16,611 bases of DNA from Lactobacillaceae bacterium AF64-9pH9TA (GTDB taxonomy: Bacteria; Bacillota; Bacilli; Lactobacillales; Lactobacillaceae), in contig JAQDCK010000025.1 in NCBI GenBank assembly GCA_027681045.1, positions 1-16,611 of the forward strand, in the 5' to 3' direction. Shown piece after piece: positions 6,924 to 13,770 of the stretch. The position numbers and the translations under genes were made by a program. Numbering within the stretch: position 1 is the first letter of the stretch; every line of letters starts with the position of its first letter. Under the pieces are notes generated by a model. That model was not told the DNA's origin and did no database searches. It was given only the letters and a program-made list of their open reading frames with translations.

Positions 6924-8273
6924 ATGTCAAAAGAAATCAGCTTTGACACGATCGAAAACTTCACCAGCAACTTGAGCAAGCACCCAGCTTACGGGGTAGC
7001 TGCCAACGCTGCCCAAACCAACGGGATCTTCAAGGCCAGCCAAAGCACCCAAAGCAAGGTTGACCTGGACCCGACCTTCTCAGTGGAAATCGACACTGGT
7101 TCAGTTACCAACCAAAAGCAGTCAGGCCGCTGCTGGATGTTCAGTGCTTTGAACACCATGCGTCACTCAATCCAAAAGGAATTCAAGCTGAAGGGCTTTG
7201 AATTGTCACAGAGCTACACCTTCTTCTGGGACAAGTTTGAAAAGTCAAACTTCTTCTTTGAAAACGTGATCGGCTCAGCTGACAAGCCACTGGGCGACCG
7301 GAAGGTCTCCTTCCTCTTTGCCACTCCGCAATCAGACGGCGGGCAATGGGACATGCTCTGCGGCTTGATTGAAAAGTACGGAATCGTGCCGAAGAAGGTT
7401 TACCCGGAAACGGCTAACTCCGAAAACTCCCGCGCTTTGGACGACACTTTGAACACCATGCTCCGCAAGGGCGGCTTGGAACTGCGGGCTTTGGTGAACG
7501 ATGGCAAGAGCGAAGAAGAAGTAGAGGCGCACAAGGCTGAACTTTTGGACGCTATCTTCCGCATGCTGGCTACTTCCTTGGGCTTGCCACCAAAGAGCTT
7601 CAACTTTGAATACACTGACGATGACGGCAACTACCACATCGACAAGGACATCACCCCGCAAGACTTCTTCAAGAAGTACGTTGGCTGGGACCTGGAAAAC
7701 TACATCTCAGTCATCAACGGGCCTACTGCTGACAAGCCATACAACAAGGTCTTCTCAGTTGAATACCTGGGCAACGTGGTTGGCGGCCGGCAAGTCCGCC
7801 ACCTCAACCTGGAACTGTCCAAGTTCAAGGAACTGATTGTTAACCAATTGAAGCAAGGCGAAGTTGTTTGGTTTGGTTCAGACGTTTCTAAGGGCGGTGA
7901 CCGGGTAGCCGGGCTTTTGGACACTAAGATCTACCAAAGAGACCAGCTTTTTGACTACGACTTCTCAATGAGCAAGGCTGACCGCCTGGACTCCGGCGAA
8001 AGCATGATGAACCACGCTATGGTTATCACTGCCGTTGACCTGGTTGACGACAAGCCAACTAAGTGGAAGATCGAAAACTCATGGGGCAACAAGCCAGGCT
8101 TCAAGGGCTACTTCGTCATGAGCGACGAATGGTTCGACCAATTCGTTTACCAGGCTGTTTTGAACAAGGCCTTCCTGCCAGAAGACGTTAAGAAGGCTTA
8201 CGACGAAGGCATGGAAAACCCAATCGAACTTCTGCCATGGGACCCAATGGGCGCTTTGGCTTTCGACTTCTAA
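6924..8273 (+). CDS. pepC: Aminopeptidase C (bleomycin hydrolase family, C1B)
   Basis: A cytosolic cysteine aminopeptidase that removes N-terminal residues from peptides taken up after milk-protein breakdown. The papain-like active site is complete: oxyanion Gln64 and nucleophile Cys70 in TNQKQSGRCWMFSALN (62-77), His364 in MMNHAMVITAVD (361-372) and Asn385 in IENSWGNK (383-390). The 449-residue length is usual for PepC, and the C-terminal end occupies the active site cleft in known relatives, giving exopeptidase behaviour. No signal peptide is present. The ATG has a strong AGGAGG site. Codon use is strongly biased to a narrow set (aac, gac, aag, ttc), suggesting high expression. Lactobacilli can carry PepG/PepW paralogues; this copy looks like PepC proper. 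Confidence 0.96.
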   Translation: MSKEISFDTIENFTSNLSKHPAYGVAANAAQTNGIFKASQSTQSKVDLDPTFSVEIDTGSVTNQKQSGRCWMFSALNTMRHSIQKEFKLKGFELSQSYTFFWDKFEKSNFFFENVIGSADKPLGDRKVSFLFATPQSDGGQWDMLCGLIEKYGIVPKKVYPETANSENSRALDDTLNTMLRKGGLELRALVNDGKSEEEVEAHKAELLDAIFRMLATSLGLPPKSFNFEYTDDDGNYHIDKDITPQDFFKKYVGWDLENYISVINGPTADKPYNKVFSVEYLGNVVGGRQVRHLNLELSKFKELIVNQLKQGEVVWFGSDVSKGGDRVAGLLDTKIYQRDQLFDYDFSMSKADRLDSGESMMNHAMVITAVDLVDDKPTKWKIENSWGNKPGFKGYFVMSDEWFDQFVYQAVLNKAFLPEDVKKAYDEGMENPIELLPWDPMGALAFDF

Positions 8274-8290
8274 GAATTTGAATAGATATG

Positions 8291-8323
8291 AAAAACGAGT
8301 TGCATCGCGCAACTCGTTTTTTT
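8291..8323 (+). terminator. Strong terminator of pepC
   Basis: A 13-bp stem (aaaaacgagttgc / gcaactcgttttt) with a 5-nt loop and a run of seven T residues, 17 nt after the pepC stop. Confidence 0.92.
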
Positions 8324-8338
8324 GCTGTGTATGGGAAT

Positions 8339-8560
8339 TTAGTGTTGAACAAAACACTGAATCACGTCTTTGGCATTTAAATGTGTCAGCAAAATAGCGA
8401 TGTCTTGATCTGCTTCTGGCAGCCAGTCATTATTGAGGTCCACGTATTTCTCCGTTCGCGTCTCCCCTTCTTCTGGCATGATCAAGGCATCCACCGTTCT
8501 CACAGCCCGTTTTCTAAACAAGAAGTGATAAACCAGCTGTTTGTGATTCAAGTCTGTCAA
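8339..8560 (-). pseudogene. Unrecognised ORF, probable 3' remnant of a gene
   Basis: An open minus-strand frame with protein-like composition: balanced acidic and basic residues, motif-like stretches RTVDALIMPEEGETRTEKY and LPEADQDIAILLTHL, and a well-formed stop. There is no ATG. The only start in the coding-like part is a TTG at 8560 with no ribosome binding site, and the frame stays open upstream through the kinase terminator, the pattern of a gene that has lost its 5' end. It sits between the terminators of pepC and the kinase gene and has no visible promoter. I do not recognise the family. A short functional gene read by leak-through is an alternative. The plus-strand ORF in the same bases (8381-8578) looks less protein-like. 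Confidence 0.3.
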
Positions 8561-8578
8561 CTTGGTGTAATCACATGA

Positions 8579-8616
8579 AAAAAGCTTTTCCCCGCAATCC
8601 TGAGGAAAAGCTTTTT
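8579..8616 (-). terminator. Terminator of the polynucleotide-kinase-like gene
   Basis: A 13-bp stem (aaaaagcttttcc / ggaaaagcttttt) with a 12-nt loop, followed on the minus strand by T residues, 11 nt past the gene's stop. Confidence 0.9.
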
Positions 8617-8627
8617 CTTTATGTCTT

Positions 8628-9563
8628 TTACCAAATGTGCAAAAGTCTGGTCCGGTCTAGCTTGCTCAAATTAAACTGGTGAACGTGTGATTTCTCGTTC
8701 TCCGGAAATTCTCTGATAAAGTCAGCCACATTGTAAAGGCCGGTCGTATAAGACCAAGTCCCCTTGACCTTCTTGACCGGGTCCAGCATCTCGTTTCTGA
8801 TCGGGTAAGCCGAAATCAAAAAGTGCTTGTGGTGGAACTTAAAGGCAAAGTATGGCAGACGGAACTCGTCGACCACCTCTTCCTTGGTCTTGCCGATCGT
8901 CACCACATTCCGGTAAGTCCCGTACTTTTCACTGAACTTGTCGTTGAAAGAGAAGTAGAAGTTGGAAATGTGCACATGTGGAAAATCTTCTTCTGCCACC
9001 TCATCAGGTATGGCAATCACATGTGAATAATGGTCCAGATTGTTCTCTCTCTGCTGCAGGGCCTGCTCCATCTGGTTGGGCTTGATCCCCTTGACCCACT
9101 TGGGCAGCTCCGGGTGCGCCTTGTAAGAATTGTACATCATCGTGATGACTTCCGGCTTCACCCAGTCGTATTGCATCCGGATCTGGTTTCTCTTCAACAA
9201 ACCTTCCAGAGTCTGGTTCTGCATCAAATCAACCACATAGCACTCGTAATGGTACTTCTCGCACCACTTCTTGTAGTGATCGATCTCACTGGCGACAATG
9301 TGGGTCCCGTCCACGATGACGGTTTCTCCATAGGACATCTTGTGCTCAACCAAGTTGTCCTTCATCCGCTTGGTCTGTTCCGTGACATGCCGCGGAATAA
9401 CCTGGTGCAGAACGTCAGTCTTCTGGTCATAGTAAACGGTCAGGTCCGCCAAAAGCAGGCGGATCTCATCCCCGCTGATCGCGTACGGCAATAAGTGGTG
9501 CCGGGCGATAAATGAAGACTTGCCAGAGCCGGGCGCGCCTCTCAAAAGAAATAATTTGCGCAT
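8628..9563 (-). CDS. P-loop kinase resembling polynucleotide 5'-kinases, with unknown C-terminal domain
   Basis: A 311-residue predicted ATP-dependent kinase. The N-terminal half recalls phage T4 Pnkp-type kinases: Walker A GAPGSGKSS (9-17) right at the N-terminus, an SGDEIR segment (30-35) where such kinases place a catalytic Asp, VIVDGTH (83-89) as the Walker B-like strand, and a lid-like helix with LLKRNQIR (122-129). The C-terminal half (about 170-311) begins after a Gln/Glu-rich helix, is rich in aromatic and His residues (FAFKFHHKHFLISAYP, 239-254), and matches no domain I recognise. The start at 9563 is preferred over an in-frame ATG 12 nt upstream that lies in the ribosome binding site (ATGGAG). 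It is a single-gene unit with its own promoter, palindrome and terminator. Substrate (RNA, DNA, nucleotide or protein) is unknown. Confidence 0.8.
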   Translation of the reverse strand: MRKLFLLRGAPGSGKSSFIARHHLLPYAISGDEIRLLLADLTVYYDQKTDVLHQVIPRHVTEQTKRMKDNLVEHKMSYGETVIVDGTHIVASEIDHYKKWCEKYHYECYVVDLMQNQTLEGLLKRNQIRMQYDWVKPEVITMMYNSYKAHPELPKWVKGIKPNQMEQALQQRENNLDHYSHVIAIPDEVAEEDFPHVHISNFYFSFNDKFSEKYGTYRNVVTIGKTKEEVVDEFRLPYFAFKFHHKHFLISAYPIRNEMLDPVKKVKGTWSYTTGLYNVADFIREFPENEKSHVHQFNLSKLDRTRLLHIW

Positions 9564-9580
9564 ACTTAGCTCCATTTTAA

Positions 9581-9613
9581 AAAATCTATTTTAAATATAT
9601 CAGAATAGATTTT
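9581..9613. repeat. 10-bp inverted repeat in the kinase gene promoter and leader
   Basis: aaaatctatt (9581-9590) and aatagatttt (9604-9613) are perfect inverted arms with a 13-nt AT-rich spacer. One arm covers the -10, the other lies in the leader just upstream of the ribosome binding site. This layout suits a dimeric repressor site. Confidence 0.5.
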
Positions 9614-9617
9614 ACCA
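9609..9617 (-). promoter_or_regulatory. Extended -10 promoter element of the kinase gene
   Basis: Read on the minus strand: TGgTAAAAT, an extended -10 (TG-n-TAAAAT), with only a weak TAAATA at the -35 distance. It gives a leader of about 40 nt. The right arm of the inverted repeat 9581-9613 overlaps it. Confidence 0.45.
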
Positions 9618-9634
9618 TAGATTGCCCCCGATAT

Positions 9635-9796
9635 TTAGCAATCTGGCAAAAGTCTCCAGATTTTTTCGTTTTTTCTAATTTTTCCCTGCATGTCCTTGCC
9701 GTCCCGGTCGCCCACGATAAAGACCAGTTCCGTCTGGTAGATCAGGTCCCCGTTCACTTTAGCTACCGCCGCCACGCTCCCCTGATTTTTGGCCAA
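9635..9796 (-). pseudogene. Truncated gene remnant (3' end only)
   Basis: The minus-strand frame ending at the stop TTA (9635-9637) reads as convincing protein: SVAAVAKVNGDLIYQTELVF, then IVGDRDGKDMQGKIRKNEKI, then WRLLPDC. It has no start codon in the coding-like part and its upstream end runs directly into the gpmA terminator, so the 5' part is missing. The VNGDLIYQTELVFIV pattern vaguely recalls the last strands of hotdog-fold dehydratases or thioesterases, but this is too short to trust. Codon use and GC content match the neighbours rather than the AT-rich gaps. It most likely marks a deletion between gpmA and the kinase gene. Confidence 0.5.
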
Positions 9797-9801
9797 AATA
9801 A

Positions 9802-9823
9802 AAAACAGGCCTCAGCCTGTTTT
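9802..9823 (-). terminator. Terminator of the gpmA transcription unit
   Basis: A 9-bp GC-rich stem (aaaacaggc / gcctgtttt) with a 4-nt loop, followed on the minus strand by ttttttatttt, just past the gpmA stop. Confidence 0.9.
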
Positions 9824-9832
9824 AGTCATCAG

Positions 9833-10510
9833 TTAGTTGGTGATTATCTTATCCAGAATGTTCAGCTCCTGGTCAAAGTCATAGACAATGGCCTGGGCGT
9901 TAGGCACCTCCAGCTTGAGGATATCCACATTGTTGATGTCTTCTAAATATTTGATCAGCGCCCGCAGACTGGAGCCGTGGGCTACGATCAGCTGATCTTC
10001 CCCAGCCATCAAACGGCTGGCCACTTCGTCTTCATAGTAAGGCAACAGACGGAGCTGGGTCTGGTGTAGGCTCTCCGCTCTTGGCAAAAGCTGAGGGTCC
10101 ACTCCCCAATAGCGACGGTCAATAGTTGGTGACCCTTGCGCAGGAGGTACCGCGTCAAAGCCCCGCCGCCACTCTAACACCTGTTCTTTGCCGAAAATCT
10201 TCCTGGATACGTCCTTGTCCAGGCCGCGCAAGGCCCCGTAGTGGCGCTCATTCAGCCGCCAGGTTTTCGCAACCGGCAGGTATAAAAAGCCCGCGGCTTC
10301 GGCCGCGATGTTCGCCGTCTCAATTGCCCTTGACAAAAGGGAGGTGTGAATCATGGTCGGGTGAAAGTCCCCGACTTCTTTTAATTTCTCCCCCGCTGCC
10401 CAGGCCTGCCGCCGGCCCTTATCCGTTAAGGGGACGTCATTCCAGCCTGTATATACGTTTGCCGCATTGGCCTGGCTTTCCCCATGCCTCAGCAGTGCCA
10501 ACTTTGTCAT
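9833..10510 (-). CDS. gpmA: 2,3-bisphosphoglycerate-dependent phosphoglycerate mutase
   Basis: Interconverts 3- and 2-phosphoglycerate in glycolysis through a phosphohistidine. Signature residues are present: LLRHGES with catalytic His9 (6-12), SRAIETA with Arg61 (60-66), the LNERHYG segment unique to true mutases with Glu88 (86-92), and VAHGSSLRAL with His178 (176-185). The 225-residue length is typical. The ERHYG and RRGFD/PP segments (88-92, 115-123) favour a true dPGM over a generic phosphatase. The ATG follows AGAAGG at good spacing and begins 12 nt after the stop of a small membrane protein gene, so it is probably the last gene of a unit ended by a strong terminator. Lactobacilli often hold more than one gpm copy, so this may or may not be the main glycolytic one. 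Confidence 0.93.
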   Translation of the reverse strand: MTKLALLRHGESQANAANVYTGWNDVPLTDKGRRQAWAAGEKLKEVGDFHPTMIHTSLLSRAIETANIAAEAAGFLYLPVAKTWRLNERHYGALRGLDKDVSRKIFGKEQVLEWRRGFDAVPPAQGSPTIDRRYWGVDPQLLPRAESLHQTQLRLLPYYEDEVASRLMAGEDQLIVAHGSSLRALIKYLEDINNVDILKLEVPNAQAIVYDFDQELNILDKIITN

Positions 10511-10522
10511 AATTTTTGCCTT

Positions 10523-10708
10523 CTAGAGCCAAAAAGCCCAGATTCCAGTAATGATGAAGAGGATACCTAAGAGGACAAAAGCCTTGCCCCCCAGCCCCTT
10601 CTGCTTGACGCCCCGCTTCTGCCGGCGCAGGCGCGTGATGCCGGTAATTAAATCCCAGATGCCAAAAAGCAAAACGGCATAGGGAACCCACCAGGAATGA
10701 AGATTCAT
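10523..10708 (-). CDS. Small two-helix membrane protein (second of a pair)
   Basis: A 61-residue protein with two predicted membrane helices (about 5-25 and 40-60) joined by a basic loop (RLRRQKRGVKQKG, 26-38), so the loop is expected on the cytosolic side. Trp-rich at both ends (WW at 6-7, WAFWL at the C-terminus). The ATG comes 1 nt after the stop of the preceding gene, with a weak GGGG site, so translation is likely coupled. It is the same length as its upstream neighbour and shares the GIWD (16-19) / GLWE (17-20) position and the loop layout, suggesting an old tandem duplication. I recognise no family and assign no function. Confidence 0.65.
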   Translation of the reverse strand: MNLHSWWVPYAVLLFGIWDLITGITRLRRQKRGVKQKGLGGKAFVLLGILFIITGIWAFWL

Positions 10709-10709
10709 A

Positions 10710-10895
10710 TTAGCCCCACAACTTTACCGCGTAATAAATGGCCACGGCCAGGATGCCGGCCCCGGTCAAGTAATAAGACTGGGCGGGCAGGCTGCCCTTT
10801 TTTCCCATCCGCTGGGCGTTATAGCCCCGGGCAAATTCCCACAGGCCTACGATCACCAACAAAACGATCGTAAAAGTGTGCGTATCCCACTTCAT
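10710..10895 (-). CDS. Small two-helix membrane protein (first of a pair)
   Basis: A 61-residue protein with two predicted membrane helices (about 7-24 and 40-59) and a basic loop between them (RGYNAQRMGKKG, 23-34). It starts 20 nt after the stop of the upstream histidine phosphatase gene. AAGGAG lies 12 nt upstream, a little far, with a further AGAGG touching the ATG. The pairing with a same-length neighbour, both between two histidine phosphatase genes, suggests a shared transcript. The family is not recognised. Confidence 0.65.
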   Translation of the reverse strand: MKWDTHTFTIVLLVIVGLWEFARGYNAQRMGKKGSLPAQSYYLTGAGILAVAIYYAVKLWG

Positions 10896-10915
10896 CCTCT
10901 AGTCTATCTCCTTGT

Positions 10916-11596
10916 TCATAAATCCGCGGCCTTACAATTGTAGTCCACGATTTCAAAATTGCCTTCTTCGTCAAGTATACCCCGGCTGACGCTGCCGTTG
11001 TCCGGGAAGGTGATGTCATGCAGACCGTCGCTTTCCTTCCAGTACTTGATCCCCAAGGTCTTGATAAAGTCCCCGTGGGAAACCAGCAAGACCCGGCCTT
11101 CGCCGCTGGTTTCTTTTCTCAAGACCTTGATGGCCCGGAACATTCTGGTTTCCAGTTCTTCCGTGCTTTCGGCCAAATGGAGGGGGTCAGCCTCTTTAGT
11201 GACTTCCCGGAACTTGTAGATGCCGATGGTATCGATGATCTTCTTTACGTCAGTGGTTGCTGGAATGCCCGCGGCTTTAGAAACACTGAGCCAGATATCA
11301 TCGATGCTGCCACCTTCAAAAGAACCGTAAAAAACTTCTCTGAATTCCGGCAGCTTTTTGATCTTGCCAATCTTAGACACCTGGTTGGCATCCTTCATCA
11401 AGTGGACGGTGTCAATCGCCCGCTTCAAGTCTGACGAGTACATGTTGTCAAAATGAATTTGAGAGAGGGCGTCAGCCGTCTTCTTTAAATCGTCAATTCC
11501 TTTGATGGTCAAGGGGGTGTCGCACCAACCCTGTACCTTGTTCAGGCGGTTAAAAAGCGTTTCCCCATGTCTGACCAGATAAACTTCAGTTTTCAT
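10916..11596 (-). CDS. Histidine phosphatase family protein (phosphoglycerate mutase-like)
   Basis: A 226-residue member of the RHG histidine phosphatase superfamily. Visible: YLVRHGET with His10 (6-13), SSDLKRA with Arg59 (54-60), the acidic REVFYGSFEG segment (86-95), and LVSHGDF with His174 (171-177). It lacks the ERHYG signature of true mutases, and FYGSFEG is typical of phosphatases in this fold (small phosphometabolites, cobalamin or sugar phosphates), so a phosphatase is more likely than a mutase. The ATG at 11596 follows AAGGAGG with ideal spacing and is preferred to a start 24 nt upstream. It lies 60 nt after the TSUP gene and 20 nt before the first small membrane gene. Substrate unknown. 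Confidence 0.85.
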   Translation of the reverse strand: MKTEVYLVRHGETLFNRLNKVQGWCDTPLTIKGIDDLKKTADALSQIHFDNMYSSDLKRAIDTVHLMKDANQVSKIGKIKKLPEFREVFYGSFEGGSIDDIWLSVSKAAGIPATTDVKKIIDTIGIYKFREVTKEADPLHLAESTEELETRMFRAIKVLRKETSGEGRVLLVSHGDFIKTLGIKYWKESDGLHDITFPDNGSVSRGILDEEGNFEIVDYNCKAADL

Positions 11597-11655
11597 GCCC
11601 GTCCTCCTTAAATCAATCAATAACTATTCTAACTTACTTTGCCTGGCTTGGGTAG

Positions 11656-12396
11656 TTAAGCCCAGGCCCGCCAGCCCAGGTAAATGGCCAAAAGGACCGA
11701 GAAGCAAGCCGTGATCCATCTGACCCAGGCAGGCTTTAGATATTTAATCATTTTTTGCCCGAAATAGCCACCAATAAAGAGGCCAATCGCCAAAGGAAAA
11801 GCTACTGGCCAGTTGACCCCGCCCTTAAAGGCAAATAGCGCCAGAGCCACCAGGTTGGCTAAAGAACCGATCACACTCTTAATGGCGTTGATGACGACAA
11901 AAGAAGAGTCACTTAAAGCCGTCAAAAAGATCAAGGTCAAAACACCCGACGCCGCCCCAAAGTAGCCGGCATAGATCCCGGCCACGAACAAGCCAAAATA
12001 AGCCCCGATTCTTCCCAGCTTGGTCGCCTGCTTTGTCTGCTTTTGCCGGCCGCTGTAGAGGAGCAGGCCAGCTGAAAAAAGGACAAAAAAGGGCACTAAT
12101 TTTTGAAAGATTTTTCCCGGGAACTGGACTAAAAGCCAGCCCCCAATTAAGGCCCCGGTCAATTGGAAGAAGGCATAGCGCCAAAGCTCCCCCCAGTGCC
12201 CCCGCATCTCCTTTAAGCAGGAGGACAAGGAGCCAAAGCCGGTCGTCACCAGGGCCGCCGTATTTGTCATATTGGCGCTAACCGGGCTGAGGCCGAAGAG
12301 GAGCAAGCCCGGGTAAGAGACAAGCGACGCCATGCTGGCCACCGCCGCCACGATGCCAGCCAGGACACCTAAGATAATGAGGTAAATGAACTGCAT
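11656..12396 (-). CDS. TSUP (TauE/SafE) family membrane permease
   Basis: A 246-residue integral membrane protein with about eight predicted helices, the usual size for TSUP family transporters, which move sulfite, organosulfonates or other small anions. Family-type features: an N-terminal re-entrant pair (3-36), the NMTNTAALVTTGFGSL segment (42-57), and its second-half counterpart YAGYFGAASGVLTLIF (142-157), reflecting the internal repeat of the fold. The ATG follows a modest AAAGAG. It is divergent from the DJ-1 gene across 232 bp and heads a minus-strand run ending at gpmA. A hairpin-like GC repeat at its 3' end lacks a T run, so read-through into the phosphatase gene is possible. The transported substrate cannot be inferred. 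Confidence 0.88.
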   Translation of the reverse strand: MQFIYLIILGVLAGIVAAVASMASLVSYPGLLLFGLSPVSANMTNTAALVTTGFGSLSSCLKEMRGHWGELWRYAFFQLTGALIGGWLLVQFPGKIFQKLVPFFVLFSAGLLLYSGRQKQTKQATKLGRIGAYFGLFVAGIYAGYFGAASGVLTLIFLTALSDSSFVVINAIKSVIGSLANLVALALFAFKGGVNWPVAFPLAIGLFIGGYFGQKMIKYLKPAWVRWITACFSVLLAIYLGWRAWA

Positions 12397-12433
12397 TCTT
12401 TGCTCTTTTCTGTTTTTTTCACTAATTTGCTTA

Positions 12434-12450
12434 TTTTTCCAAAGGAAAAA
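12434..12450. repeat. 7-bp inverted repeat in the TSUP/DJ-1 divergent gap
   Basis: tttttcc, aaa, ggaaaaa, about 40 nt before the TSUP ATG. It may be a hairpin in that leader. The remaining gap to 12628 shows one promoter candidate for the DJ-1 gene and nothing else recognisable. Confidence 0.3.
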
Positions 12451-12513
12451 GCCGTATCCATTTTAAACGATCACAGTCGGCAATTGCAAATTGATTAAAA
12501 AAGTCCGCTTCCA

Positions 12514-12542
12514 GCGACAAGTCGACTGCAATTTTGTACAAT
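12514..12542 (+). promoter_or_regulatory. Predicted promoter of the DJ-1 gene cluster
   Basis: -35 GCGACA (12514-12519), 17-nt spacer, -10 TACAAT (12537-12542). It lies about 85 nt before the ATG and would serve the five plus-strand genes that follow if they form one transcript. Confidence 0.4.
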
Positions 12543-12628
12543 AGTAGGTAGACAATCATTAACAAAAAATTAAAATCAATAGCTAAAAAAACTATCTTTT
12601 AGAAATTAGAAAAAAGGAGAAGAAAACT

Positions 12629-13210
12629 ATGCCAACTGCAGCAATTGTTTTTTCAGACGGATGTGAAGAAATCGAAGGCTTGAGCCAGGTCGATGTCCTG
12701 CGCCGGCTGGGCATCCCTTGCGATATGGTGGCCCTGGAGAACTTGACCATCACCGGCGGACACGACATCCGCTTTGGCTGTGACAAATTAGTTGATGAGT
12801 CCTTGCTTGACTACGACTTAGTCGCCTTCCCGGGCGGGGCCCCGAACGCCAAGCACTTAAGAGAAAGCGAGAAGCTGGCAGATCTGATGAAGCAGCGCTT
12901 TGCGGCCGGCAAGTGGAACGCCGCCATGTGCGCCTCCCCGATCGCCTTGTCTAAGTACGGCTTTTTAAAAGAAGCCAAGTGGACCAGCCACCCAGACTTT
13001 AAAGAACAAGTTGCCAGTGAAAACCCGGCCAGCACCTACGTCGACACCCCAGCTGTCATTGACGAGGACCACAAGCTGGTGACCAGCCGGGGGCCAGCAA
13101 CTTCCTGGGCCTTTGCCTACGCCCTGGCCAAAGTTTTAGGCGTGGACACCAGCAAGCTGGAAGACGCCATGCAATACAGCTACTTGAGAGACCACATCAA
13201 CGAGGCTTAA
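12629..13210 (+). CDS. DJ-1/PfpI (ThiJ) family protein
   Basis: A 193-residue cytosolic protein of the DJ-1 subgroup, whose members have been linked to oxidative-stress defence and glyoxalase or deglycase activities. The fold is recognisable throughout: AAIVFSDGCEEIEGLSQVDV (4-23) with Glu16 equivalent to DJ-1 Glu18, FPGGAPNAKHL (67-77), the nucleophile elbow AAMCASPIAL with Cys101 (98-107), and TSHPDF with His121 (119-124). The position of Cys101 after Ala-Met and the SHP motif match true DJ-1 proteins better than PfpI proteases. AAGGAG precedes the ATG by 9-10 nt. The stop is one base before the next ATG. In vivo substrate unknown. Confidence 0.92.
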   Translation: MPTAAIVFSDGCEEIEGLSQVDVLRRLGIPCDMVALENLTITGGHDIRFGCDKLVDESLLDYDLVAFPGGAPNAKHLRESEKLADLMKQRFAAGKWNAAMCASPIALSKYGFLKEAKWTSHPDFKEQVASENPASTYVDTPAVIDEDHKLVTSRGPATSWAFAYALAKVLGVDTSKLEDAMQYSYLRDHINEA

Positions 13211-13211
13211 G

Positions 13212-13730
13212 ATGACTGAAGAAACATTAGTCAGAAAGGCAGAAAGCCGGGACTTAGAGGACATTGTCGCCATCATCAAAGACGCCAAGGCCCTTTTGAA
13301 GGCGCAAAACTCCAGCCAGTGGCAGGAAGGCTACCCTAACCGGGCCAGCATTGAAGAAGACCTGGACAACCGCCAGGGCTGGGTTTTACTTAAAGAGGGG
13401 CAAGTCGCTGCATATATGGCCGCGACCGATTTTGACCCCAACTATGAAGTCCCGATTTGGGCGGGAAGTGGTCGCTACTGGGCCCTGCACCGCTTCGCCA
13501 TTAAAAAGTCTTTCCGCGGACAAGGCCTTAGCCAGCTTTTGCTGAAAACAGTAATTGCTTTTGGCCAAGAGAGCGGGATCAAGAGCTTCCGCCTGGACAC
13601 GGGCAAGCAGAACCAGACTGTGCAGCACCTTGCTGACAAATTGGGCTTTGTCTACCGGGGCATCATTACGGTAACCAGCGATTCAGTTGACCCGGAGCGG
13701 CGGGCCTATGAACTGCTTTTTGACAAGTAG
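13212..13730 (+). CDS. GNAT family N-acetyltransferase
   Basis: A 172-residue acetyl-CoA-dependent acyltransferase. Motif A is intact: HRFAIKKSFRGQGLSQLLL (93-111), with the pyrophosphate-binding RGQGLS loop. The later LDTGKQNQTVQHLADKLGF segment (128-146) is the usual motif B with the acetyl-CoA-facing helix, followed by YRGIITV. The ATG lies one base after the DJ-1 stop and has only a weak purine stretch upstream, so it is probably translated by coupling. The 40-nt gap to the next gene suggests the same transcript. The LDTGKQN and LHRFA patterns are common in Gram-positive GNATs that act on small molecules or peptides; the substrate is unknown. Confidence 0.9.
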   Translation: MTEETLVRKAESRDLEDIVAIIKDAKALLKAQNSSQWQEGYPNRASIEEDLDNRQGWVLLKEGQVAAYMAATDFDPNYEVPIWAGSGRYWALHRFAIKKSFRGQGLSQLLLKTVIAFGQESGIKSFRLDTGKQNQTVQHLADKLGFVYRGIITVTSDSVDPERRAYELLFDK

Positions 13731-13770
13731 GAAAAAATAAAGAAACAGGAAAATAAACAAGGAGGAAAAA

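Noticed and set aside
8381..8578. 65-codon plus-strand ORF opposite the remnant at 8339-8560
   Set aside because: No ribosome binding site, Cys/Phe/His-rich make-up, and it runs into the kinase terminator; the minus-strand frame is more protein-like.
9030..9494. 154-codon plus-strand ORF inside the kinase gene
   Set aside because: It is antisense to a clearly coding frame with P-loop motifs; its Leu/His/Val-rich make-up is the mirror of the real codons, and it has no ribosome binding site.
11641..11672. GC-rich inverted repeat (gcctggctt / aagcccaggc) at the TSUP 3' end as a terminator
   Set aside because: The arms carry a bulge and there is no T run on either strand, so termination is not supported.
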